DNA of 38,018 bases from Mnemiopsis leidyi. Its lineage: Eukaryota > Ctenophora > Tentaculata > Lobata > Bolinopsidae. The stretch spans positions 346,341-384,358 of the forward strand of contig JH153419.1 in the NCBI GenBank assembly GCA_000226015.1, read 5' to 3'. A program made the position numbers and the translations under genes. The notes beneath the pieces were generated by a model. The model saw only the letters and a program-made list of their open reading frames with translations, did not search any database and was not told where the DNA came from. Within the stretch, counting starts at the first letter, position 1. Each line of letters opens with the position of its first letter. Positions 11,801 to 23,800 of this stretch are shown in pieces.

Positions 11801-14800
11801 CTTATGTAGCACTAATCGAATTAAGTTATAGTAGTTTCTACAACAAAGCTAGGTCGATATTCACGCTTCTTGTTTTTGCCGTCAGTCACGTTCGCCATTC
11901 GTTTCTTTTAATTGTTTACTAAAAACTTTCCGTAGTTTAGAGGCATATTAAGTTAAGTGGGTATGAAAATTATCAAAAAATTTCAATTTAGCCTAGCAAA
12001 AAACTAAATTTATATTTTTTCTAAATATTTGTAACTATGATCTACAAAGGAGATCTGATCAAACAGTGATACACTACTAATCGAAAAGTGAGACCTTGAC
12101 CGTAAATGACGGTCCTGTTTTTGCTGTCCGTCTTCTTCATTGCGGTTTCTGCAACCGAAGGTAAGATTATGTTGAATATTCACTAGGTAGGAAGGAAGTC
12201 TAAAGTTTATAGTTAATCATTTGTTTTGGTTGGAGAGACGAATTAAACAGCTAACATGATTGGGTTCTTGAAACCCTCAACTCATTTATAATCTTTTGGG
12301 AACCTCAAATCATTTATTCGAAAGTAGATGTTGAAACTTGAAAGTGCCTAGTAGTCCGTAGTTTATGGTATGTATGATGTAGCTAGCAAATATGGTTCAA
12401 GTCAACATGTCGTATTGATTGAAATATTTTAGTTATACCATTAGCGTATTACTTGTTAAAAGATGTACGTAACAACTTTTGCAGTCCTGTTTCTATCACT
12501 AACTCATAAATACTAAATTCTTAAGTCATAATCACTAAGATATAATCACTAATGAAATAACTTTAGGTTGGACGATAGTTGGAACCAGAGATATAAACAT
12601 TGACACAAGTTTAGATTTCACCCCTGTTCAAGTTCGGACAGATTCTACCGTTGGAAGTGGTGACATACTTTGGGTGCGATTTGTTGAGCATTCAACGAAC
12701 AATGGTCCTGGCATAAAAATGGTCTTCTCTGATCCACCAATTTACTCGCTTGGCTATTGCGCAGATAATATTGTGTTCACCATGTGTGCTGGGTCTGAAC
12801 GAGTCTGGACCATAAGCAAAGGAAATGGCAAAATCAAACTCGAGTGTGATGGAGAGGTCATATTTGACATTGACTACGCAACAAGCACAAATAGTCTCTG
12901 CAAATATTTTTGGTCTCTAGAATTTGGACAAATGAGATTCCAGGGAGGCGACTCAGCTTCGGATTTCTACAGATCTTATTCAGGTGCGGTGTTAATCGAC
13001 AGTGATGTGCGCCAACCGGCCAACGGTGTGAGATTGACAAATTTATTAAACGCGACACTCTTATAATAGGCAGATTTTAGACAGATTATAAAATCAATGA
13101 TGAGACAGTTTTCACGGACTGTCATTCTAATTATTAAGATTATCGATGAGTTTATTTCTTAAAATTGAATTAGGATCATAATCGGAGGGAGCATGCCTTT
13201 CATCTTGGATTATGCCTAGATACGGCCAAGAGTGGTGTTACACTTGGTACCAGGTTCAAAGCATTTCTTCCAAAAGTAGGTTTACTATACGGACCTATTT
13301 AGCTATTACGGACCTAAAAAGGACCTAAAACGCTCGATTTGAAGGACATGAGCGCTTATTCTAAGCTGGGTGGTGCAGTATCTTTGTAAGAAGCTCATAT
13401 TAGACTCAAGATATGGTTCTTTCCAATTTCCAAAAGACATATATTTATTGAGGGGTAGTAGGTGAGTTTTGATGAGGAGCTCTTATGCATGCCCATCGGT
13501 TCTTGAACCAAGTCGTTTAGGTATAGATGATTTTAGAAGATTTCCTCTTTATAAGTTTCAGGTTTATGAGGTTCTCACTAAATTAGTCAATCCTTTTTTA
13601 AATGATATAAATAACTAAACATGCGGAAAGGCCCTGTAGAAAGAAATGAAAGGCATTGATAAATAGCTCGTTAAATAGAGATTTTACTGCATGTAAACTG
13701 TGTAAGAAAGACTGGGTCTATATATGAAAAAACCAATGAGAGGATAACAAAAGTTGTTTGCCCTTTTTCTTGGGTAAGGTAAAGAATGAGGGGGAGATGT
13801 GAGAGGAAAATAATTGGATATATAGTATGGAAGGATGAGTGGAGTAAAGTAGAAGTTTACTGAAGGAGTATTATCAATATAAGTTATAATCACTAACCTA
13901 TATAATCACATTAGATTGGACGGTGGTCAGAACCAAGGATATAAACATTGACATCAGTTTAGATGCTAGCCCTGTTCAAGTACGTACAGATTCTACCATT
14001 GGAAGTGGTGACATTCTTTGGGTGCGATTTGTTGAGCATTCAACGAACAATGGTCCTGGCATAAAGATTGTCTTCTCTGATCCACCAATTTATTCGCTTG
14101 GCTATTGCGCAGATAATATTGCATTTACCATGTGTGCTGGATCTGAACGAGTCTGGACCATAAGCAAAGGAAATGGTAAAATCAGACTCGAATGTGATAG
14201 CAAAGTCATATTTGACATTGACTACGCAACAAGCACAAATAGTCTCTGCAAATATTTTTGGTCTCTAGATTTTGGACAGATAAAATTCCAGGGGGGTGAC
14301 ACAGCTTCGGATTCCTACAGATCTTTCGTTACAAATACAGGTAAACTACAAATACATATTAAACGAGATCACATTAAACCGTCTCAATAAACCTGGTCTC
14401 ATTTAGAGGGCGGAGGGAGAAGTGCCCGATGACCATGATTTTACCATCGAGCCTCAGTTTGATCAAATAGTCAAAAAACTATGACAATGCTCATTAATTA
14501 GGTGGTATTTCAGTTTTCACGTTGTCTGGGCCTACCCGGCTAGTCTACATTATAATCTCTGTTTGTCTCTTTGTCTATGTTTATCTCTTTGTCTGTCACA
14601 GCCCTATTTGGAAATTTGTGGCAGATGTCAAGGAGTCACGGACCATATTTGGTGTTGGGTGAGGCGCCCACTGCAAATTATGAGTAGGAAACATGGCAAC
14701 GAGCCAGTACACGTGCAAGGTCTTAGGTTTGCTTCTAGATGCCCAAATATGGATGCAGAATGGTTGGAATGTTTGATTTGTTATCCTTCACGTTGTCGTT

Positions 14801-17800
14801 GGTTGCGTTATAATCTCTGTTGGTCTGTTTTTTGTCCGTCACGGCCATAAATGGGAGTTTTGGGTAGGTGATCACTAGGCGTCACGGACCATATTTGGAG
14901 ATGGTTAGGCGCCTACGTGCAAATTGTAAGTAGGAAATATTATAACGGGCCAAGCACGAGTATGGTTGTAGTTCTGCTTTAAGATGCCCAAATATGGATG
15001 CGTGTTGGTTTTTAATTTTTATGCTTGATTTGTTGTAACTTGCACCCTGATAAAATGCATTCCGCAAGTGGGCACTCTTGGAGCCTTTTTTGTTTCCCAA
15101 ATATGGCCTTGAAAAACAAGCAAACAGACAAAGACATCTTAGAGATAATAACGACTAAAACCTTATTCAGCAGGCTGTACACAGTATGATTTTAGTTGTG
15201 CTGATGCTAAGCACTGCATCGGAATAGATTCAGTCTGCGACGGGAATATCGACTGTAAGGATGGACCAGATGAGGAAGATTGTGTAGGTGAGCTCACATA
15301 AAACTTAGATCAAACTCAGAACTATAGAACTATAGAGTTGAACTGTACGAGTAGTACATAGATCAACTATAGTTCTGACTTCTGAGTTTGATCTAAGTTT
15401 GATCTAAGTTTAATCTAAGTTGTACGACTGACAAAGATTATAGGTTGTCAGTATTTTTTCCCTTTTTAGCAATGATATAAAAGAAACTTAACAGGAACAG
15501 GATGAGATTTTTAATGCAGCTACTCGACTGTCGCGACTGTCGATTGTCCATTATTTAGCACTGCTTTTGTACTTTTTGAGATTAGAAATTCTTACCTGTT
15601 TAGACTTCTCAATACTCTATGTTAGAGTCAGAGATAAATTCATTAAGTTAGAAATAAATTCATTAAGTCAGAGATAAATTCATCATCAAAATATCAAGTT
15701 CTGGTTTGGTTTGTAAAATTTTCTGACGAGGAAAAAGATATACTTAACTATAAGGCCTTCAAGGACTTAAAAAGGCCTAAAATAATGAACAAATTGGGGG
15801 CGGAATGGGGTCCAAACGGAACGAGATAGAACATGAAAACTACAGGTTATGTAGATCTTATCAGTTATCGAGGTCGATGTAATAGGTTATGTGAAAATTT
15901 TATCTGGGGGACTTTCAAAATGAAAATTTTTAACTTTGAGCTAGAAGAAAAGTTAGACCAGCATTTCAGCGTCAAATTTAACGGCGAATCCTATAATGGT
16001 GACATTCCCGAAGATAATTTTCATTTATGGTCCCATATGGGGTCCGTACTTGGACCCCCTATGTGGCCGTTATTTACCCCGTATGGACCATAAATAATAA
16101 TAATCTACTTCGACAGAAAATCAAACGGTGACAGTCCCGAAACCTAAAAACCATATTTAGACCCCTTTTTTGCATCTATTTGCTGTTTAGTGTTTATGGC
16201 TTTGCGTTTTACAACTGATAATAATATAAAATACCTTTAGATTGGACGGTGGCTGGAACCAGAGGTTCGAACATTGGCATCAGTTTAGACGCTAGCCCTG
16301 TTCAAGTTCGAACAGATTCTACCATTGGAAGTGGTGACATCTTGTGGGTTCGGTTTGTTGAGCCTTTAACGGACAATGGCCCTGGCATAAAGATTGTCTT
16401 CTCTGATCCAGCAATTTATTCGATCGGGTATTGCGCAGATAATTATAATCAGTTTACCGTGTGTGCTGGGTCTGAACGAGTATGGACGATAAGCAAACTA
16501 AATGGTAGGATAATACTTATCTGTAATGCTGAGGTTATATTTGACATTGACTACGCTACAAGCACAAATAGTCTCTGCAACTATTTTTGGTCTTTATATT
16601 TTGGACAAATGAAATTCCAAGGAGGTGACACAGCTTCGGATTCTTACAGACATTTTTCAGGTCAGTTTTGAACGAATTTTAACTCTAAAATTTTGATTTT
16701 TGATGGCATCCCATGACTTCCTGATCACGTCAAATAGTCTAGAGTTCATGTATTTTTGTTTTAATCAAGCAAATCCGTCCGGCATTAGCTCAACATTAAA
16801 TCATGACTTTGAAAGCTCCACAGTGGTGAATTTGTGGGTTTAAAGTTGCACAATTCTCGGTTCTAAAAGCTTCTTTAGACCTAAATTTTGACCATTTATG
16901 GCATAAATTTGAACTTAAATACTTTTCCCAAATACTTTTGATCATTATCTACATGTTTACAAAGTTTTAGATACCAATCATTTTTTGATTCGTCACAATA
17001 TATTTTCTAAAATTGTGGCCCTGTTTAGTACTGTTTGGTAGCTACTAAATTATCATAAATTGTGGAATTCGTACTGGAACTATGTTAAAAGGCCCATGAT
17101 TTTTCAATCATAATCTTTTTCAAACATAAGCTATCTCAACCTAAAATTACCCAAAAAAATCGATTCCCGATAATTTGGGACCTCTATCTCTAACAGTTTT
17201 GCCAGAAATCAAGAAATTCCAAATATTTACAAAAAACTAAAATAACTGATTTGCCTATTTCGACTTTTCCACATTTCGATTTTGCTGTCAATCACATATA
17301 TTTTAGATAATAGTCTATTGTTAATCACATTTGACGGAAAAGTGTGTACCGAATGTACTTTTCTCTCCAGAAGACAAAATATGGCGTAAAACGGCAAAAA
17401 CGGCAAAAATCGCCAAAACCGCCATTTTTGGGGGGTGTGGGTCAGACTCAGTTTTCTGGTAGCTGTGTCCAATGTATCTACGTGCGAGGGCTCAAATTTT
17501 TACCATATTAAGAAATCTATCAATCGAATCTGTACTCCAACGGAGAGCTCTCTAGCATGTTCTTGGAGCATTTTAGAGCGTTTCAAAGTCAAGTGTCCGA
17601 AAAAATCACTTAAGTGCCTTTTTAAAATCCATTATTTGATGTAGAGTCTAATCCTTTGTACCGTATGTTTAGAATGAAACGCCCTACCAATTACCATCTG
17701 TGCAATTTTCATACTTCAAGCTCAATAAAACCAAGATGAAGCTAAAAAACCTGGCATTTTGCAAAAATATTCGATCTTAAATAACAAATTTTAGTCATCG

Positions 17801-20800
17801 CAAATCGGCCTAGAACTCAAGGAATACTTTTATTTTCATCTATTCTTGAAGTCTACATAGATGCCATGTTGGCATGCTCCAAGAATATTTTACTGTGTCC
17901 CCTTATAGTAATATAATAAGCAACTTATTGTTTGTATTTTATTGCATGTTGTTTGTAATTATAGTTTGTAATTGTGGTTATAAACACAATATTAATCGGT
18001 CACATGAACCAGTAACCAGTAACCATCGTAGACAAAACAATGTAGACCTGAAATGACGATTTGGTCTATATTACATAATAAAAAGTGTGTTCATTTTGTG
18101 TGACAAAGCTAAAATCACTATCAAACGGCTTTAGATTGGAAAGAGGCGGAAACCAGGGATTTCAACATTGATATCAGCTTAGATGCTAGCACCTCTCTAC
18201 AAGTTCGAACAGATTCTACCATCGGAAGTGGTGACATTCTTTGGGTGCGATTTGTTGAGCATTCAACGAACAATGGTCCTGGCATAAAAATAGTCTTCTC
18301 TGATCCACCAGTTTACTCGCTTGGCTATTGCGCAGATAATATTGAGTTCACCATGTGTGCTGGGTCTGAACGAGTCTGGACCATAAGCAAAGAAAATGGT
18401 AAAATCAAACTCGAGTGTGATGGAGAGGTCATATTCGACATTGACTACGCAACTAGTACAAATTATTTCTGCAAATATTTTTGGTCTCTGGAATTTGGAG
18501 TCGGACAGATAAAATTCCAGGGAGGGGACACAGCTTCGGAATCCTACAGATCTTATGTTAAAGGTATACTACAAATAGATTTAATGCGATGATATTGTTT
18601 AGGTTTTTCTAGATACGATTTAATCCATAGGGTGGGTAAAGCGACCATGGTTTCGCGAATTTTGCCTAACGAAGGTTTCATTACATGGCCGAAGAATTTT
18701 TGACCATGACTACGGTCGAAAGACAAGCAATTAGCTGGCTTTGCTTATAATAACATTATTTACCTCTATGATCTCGGTTAAAACTTGAGATCCTGATAAG
18801 AGCCTTGAAAAACAGTTGATAATGGATGATTTATTGATTTAATTAGGTAGACTAATAAGGAATAAATTATAACAATTTATTCCTGAGTTTACCTAATGAA
18901 ATCATAAACTGTTTTTTGCTTCCAGTATGGTGTACAGAGTATGAATTTAGATGTGTTGATGCAAGGCATTGCATTGGAATAAATTTAGTCTGCGACGGAA
19001 ATATCGACTGTATGGATGCATCAGATGAGGAAGATTGTGAAGGTGAGTTTAGAATTAAGATAATTCCCAGACTCAGGACTAGAGTTGAACTATGCACGAT
19101 TGAAGAAGATTTAGATTATCGAAAACTTAAAATTTTCTCGTCTTAGAAGCAATGTTAGTCCGTACTAAACAAACTGAACAGGAAGGAACATAGCGAAATA
19201 CGGTACTGTCTCCCAAAGTAGTGTTGCGTACCGGGGTGTACCAGAGAACGCTATTGACGGGAATAGAATTGGAAGACATCATGTCAAGAGGTAAAAATAC
19301 AATAAAAGTTACTGTGTAACTTTCTCAGAAAGGCAAGATAAAAGATTGAGATAATTTATCTGTGTTCGAGGCAGATTTTTTCATTAACTCAGAAAAAATA
19401 GCCCCGAGGACGTCGGTAAGTTATTTCAAAATACAAAATAGACACACTTTGTAGTTTCTACAACCTAAACTTTCAGTGGGAAGACTTATTGTTCTTCTAG
19501 CGGCTTTGGCTTCCAAAATAAAAACAGCAAGGAGTGGTGGAAACTGGAGTTTTCGACTGAAGTGCAAGTGGACTTTCTGAAGATCTGGAATAGATTGGAC
19601 AATGGCGGAAATTTCGAGAATGTTATTGATGGTGTAGAGGTGAGTCTCAAAATATCTGCCATAAATAATAAATCATAATTTTGTAACAATGGTTGATGAT
19701 TACAATCAACCAAAACGTTAATTGAATAAGACAACGAGATTTTGACAAGCATCTTCTAAATCAGGTATACTTAGATAACACCCTTTGTGGTGTTATTGAA
19801 TTCGTCTCTCGAAAAAATCCCTACCGAATTGACTGTGGTTTGCAGTTCGTGAAAAACATAACGATACTTGGAAATAACGATTTAACTATTTGTGAGGTCG
19901 AAGTTTTCTCGCAAAATCCTCCGGGTAAGATGTTAACACAAATATGGTTATTCGAAACCGGTTTTTATAAAGCATTTCCCAGGCCTAGGTATCCGACTGT
20001 TTTTAGAGGAAAAAGGATAGTTCATGGCTAAGAAACAGATTTACATCATGAATGTAAAGCTCTAAAAATTGTTGATGGCTTACACGCAGATCAAAATTAT
20101 TATTTCATGTACGATGTTTTCCAGGTTTATGTAGAGCACCAGAAATTGTGAACGGATCATCACACCCAAGAGAGGTTATTGATGGAAGCATAGTGACAGT
20201 TTCATGCGAAGCAGGGCTACGACTCGAAGGAGATTGGTTGCTAACATGCTCTGGTGGAGATTTTATCAATGTCCTTCCAAAATGTGTTCCTATTGACTTA
20301 GGTAAAATGATTCACAGTCTATTTCAAAATGATTGATGTTCCTTCCTGTATAAAAATGCTAATTCAAAGAAGAAAATTGAAAAAATTTAATTCGAAGAAG
20401 ATTGATTGCTAACGTCACCTGGCGAAACTAAAACTTAGATAATCCCTAGATCTTGACTGCAACATAAAAGACGTTGGAGGCTACCTCAAGTCAGTCTGTC
20501 AAGATAACAGTAAACGAACTCTGAAATGTGCAAACTCTGATAAAACATATGATGTTATAGAGGTTTTAAGTGACAGGACTTCTCTGAATGCTGTTTGTGA
20601 AAATGATCCACTTTTCTATCAAGCATGTGGTATAATAACCTACGAAGATAAGCAGAATAGTGATTTCCTATGTGGCCAATTTATTTGCGATACTGGCAAA
20701 ACAATTGGGAGTCAATTTTGTTATGAAACACCGTGTTCTAACTTAGAAACCGAAAACCTTTCATGCGAATATCAGCGCAGAAGTAAAATATGCAATGAAA

Positions 20801-23800
20801 TTTGCGACGATGAAGTCAATTGCGTGGACGAGGCAGAATGCAACGGTGTTCGATATGGAAAGTTCTGTAAACTCGGCAACATGTATTACAATATATTACT
20901 TATCACGGTAATGGACTGGTTGGATTGGAACTACGACTGCCAACTTTGGGCACCATACAACACCAGACAATCCTATCTCGAGCATCACACCGGACAAAGT
21001 TGCAAACATTCTCTGTCGGGAGTGGAAACACCAATTTTCAACTTCACTCGCTGCGCAGCGATCGAATACGCACCTTCAGTCATTGAACATGAAGAACTGT
21101 GGTGGCTGGATACCACTAAAGCCACATACTGTGAAAATATGATGGATCAGACGAACTGCACGGATTTCTCGCGGGTGGCGCTGTCCTGTATGGTGGCTGG
21201 GTACCGAACTAATATTTCCAAGTTTGTTATATGCCACGGACGGGCGGATGTTACAATTTGTGATGACGGAATTGAAAATGCCTGCAGACATCTGTCCCCT
21301 TCTTGTTTCGTCCACAAACACAAAATTTGTGATGAAATTAATGACTGCAAAGACGGAAGCGACGAAACAGCCATAGAATGCAAGGAGCTGACGGATAGAA
21401 AATGTTCTCGAGTCCTAGGAAATAAAAGGATTCCGATTCCACTGGCATGGCTTGGTGATGGAGTGGAAGACTGTGTCAGCTCGGAGGACGAGAAACCAAT
21501 CTGGCCCACATGTGGTACTGGGTCGACATTACGATATGTGTTAGGCAATGAATCATGTACGGACGACTTCTTATGTTTAAACAGTGATACCAAGTTTATT
21601 CCTCAATCTCAACTTTGTGACATGATAGAAACGTGTGGTAATGAAAATCAAATATGTAAGTTGGCCAGGAGAAAAACCGAGTTATTCACGACCATGATCA
21701 AACATGAAGAAAGCGAAGAAAGAATGGTACCTGGCTGTTTGAAAGGTCTCAGTAGTCTGCAAAATTTAGATAGCCAATGTAAAAGATCAACTTTTTCCTT
21801 TCCGAAGGGGAAAAGTTTTGGGGTCAGTAACATAAAGGTAGTAACACTTCCACAAAAGATCATTAACTGCAATTACTCTTTCGGAGAAATGTACCTTTTC
21901 ACAAGCTGTTCGGGAAACTGTGCAACATCCCAGTGTCCACTGAAAAGGCCGTTAAAGTTCGATTCCTGTGGAGGACAGTACAAAAATAGGGTATTTACAG
22001 TACACAACATGTCGTATCTTACGTTTGTGACTCCAAGGAAAGACAGCTATCACAATGATTATTTCCTGTGCGAAAATGACAAATGCATCACTTATGATAA
22101 AGTCTGTAATCTAGTTGATGATTGTGGTGATGGATCCGACGAAGACTCGTGCACTAATCACTTTAAATGCAACTCATCCGGTGCCAGAATACCAAAATGG
22201 CAGATATGCAATGGCCAAATTGACTGTGAGGACTTGACTGACGAATGCAACTCCGATTGTGGACAAGAAATCATTGGGCACATGGCATTGAAAATATTTT
22301 CCTGGATTATAGGTATTTTGGCAATTCTTTTCAACAGCATTCTCATAGCTTCCTCCATTTCATCTTTGAAGAATGTAGAAACAAACAAAGGACTATTAAA
22401 TAAGCTATTAATTGTGCTGATAAGCTTCGGAGATCTCCTTGTTGGTGGTTACCTCTTCACAATATCTGTGATCGACTTCATATTGGGATCATCGTATTGC
22501 TAATTCAGACAGATCGAGTGGCGAAGCAGCATCTATTGTTCAATTCTTGGAATTATTAGCACCATGGGTTCGCAAGTTTCTCTATTCTCCATGACGTGCT
22601 TGAGTATTGCCAGATTAATTGGAATAAAAAGTGCAATGGGTATCTCATCTAACCCATCTCTAAGGTCCTGTTGCAAAATCGCCTTGGTTTTGTCTCTAAT
22701 TACAGGTACGTCACTCGCAATTGCTATCTTACCTACTTTGCCCCAATTTGAGGACTTTTTCGTCAACGGAATGAGATACGAGAAAACAAACCCACTGTTT
22801 GTTGGCCTTCCGGACAAGAAAGTTCATCGCCAAGTCATTGAGGCGTACTATGGCAGAACGAGGGGAGAAAAGAATTCCATGAGCTGGAAAACGATTCTGG
22901 AATTGGTTGATGGGATGTTCACATCAACGTACGGAGGGATAAGCCGACAAAAAGTTGACTTCTATGGCAATGATGGCGTTTGTTTGTTTAAATACTTCGT
23001 AACTGATGAGGATCCACAGAGATTCTTTTCCTGGACAATTCTGGGAATTAACTTTTTCTGCTTTTCTATCATCTCCATTTCCTACATTATCATAACCATC
23101 TTGTCAATCCGATCGGGAAAAGCGATAACAAACAACAGACAAATTGAAAAGCGCAACAGAAAAATCCAAAGAAAGATAACCTGCATCATTGCTACAGACT
23201 TCTGTTGCTGGGTTCCATTTATCGTGATATGTTGCTTGCATTCGTTGTCAATTCTCGATGCAACCCCTTGGTACGCATTTTTCTCTATCGTAGTATTACC
23301 GATCAACAGTGTTATCAATCCTTTGCTCTACGATACAACCGTGACAAGGCAATTTGGACGACCAATTCGAAAAGTGAGCACCATGATGTCTAGCTTTTCC
23401 GGATCCAGTTAAATTCTTGGACTTCGAAAAAGCATGATCTGTAACTTTCAGTTGAGACTTTGTCTTGTGAATGTTCATCAAAAAGAATTGATGGTAAACA
23501 ATGTAAATAAAAAATGTAAAAAAATGTTTAAGTTAGTTTGAATCTACTGAACCAAAATACAAAAAGTTGATTTGTTTGATCTACTCAATGGAGCGTGTAT
23601 GTATATGGTTTATTAAATCTATTAGACTTTATCATTTGGGATTTTTGGTTGACAGCATGGAATGTCCAATTTTCATTTGATTCCGAATAAAAGCGGCCTT
23701 TAAATGTTCGTTTTTGGTGTTCTGACAAAAACTTTATTTAATACAATACTTTATTTTCATCTTATAATTTTGTCTAGCAACCTCTTTGGATACTCTTTGA

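Larger units (their letters stand above)
8619..12105. other. non-coding stretch with repeats
   Basis: No gene is supported here. It contains three copies of a 24-bp repeat (9462-9532) and a large palindromic element (10911-11202). An 85-codon minus-strand open frame (9969-10226) has no domain or splice partner I recognise. Confidence 0.5.

Noticed and set aside
14563-15100. Open frames over the intronic tandem duplication
   Set aside because: They arise from the repeat itself and sit inside a supported intron.
15833-16093. 86-codon plus-strand open frame
   Set aside because: It lies within an intron of the mosaic gene with no homology cues. Repeated tggacc-type words explain its composition.
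21076-21593. Minus-strand open frames up to 148 codons
   Set aside because: They are antisense shadows of the LDLa-rich exon 12.
22495-22509. 15-nt intron removing the in-frame TAA of the mosaic receptor
   Set aside because: It begins gt and ends ctaattcag, but 15 nt is not spliceable in animals. It would also delete the conserved YC of the receptor.
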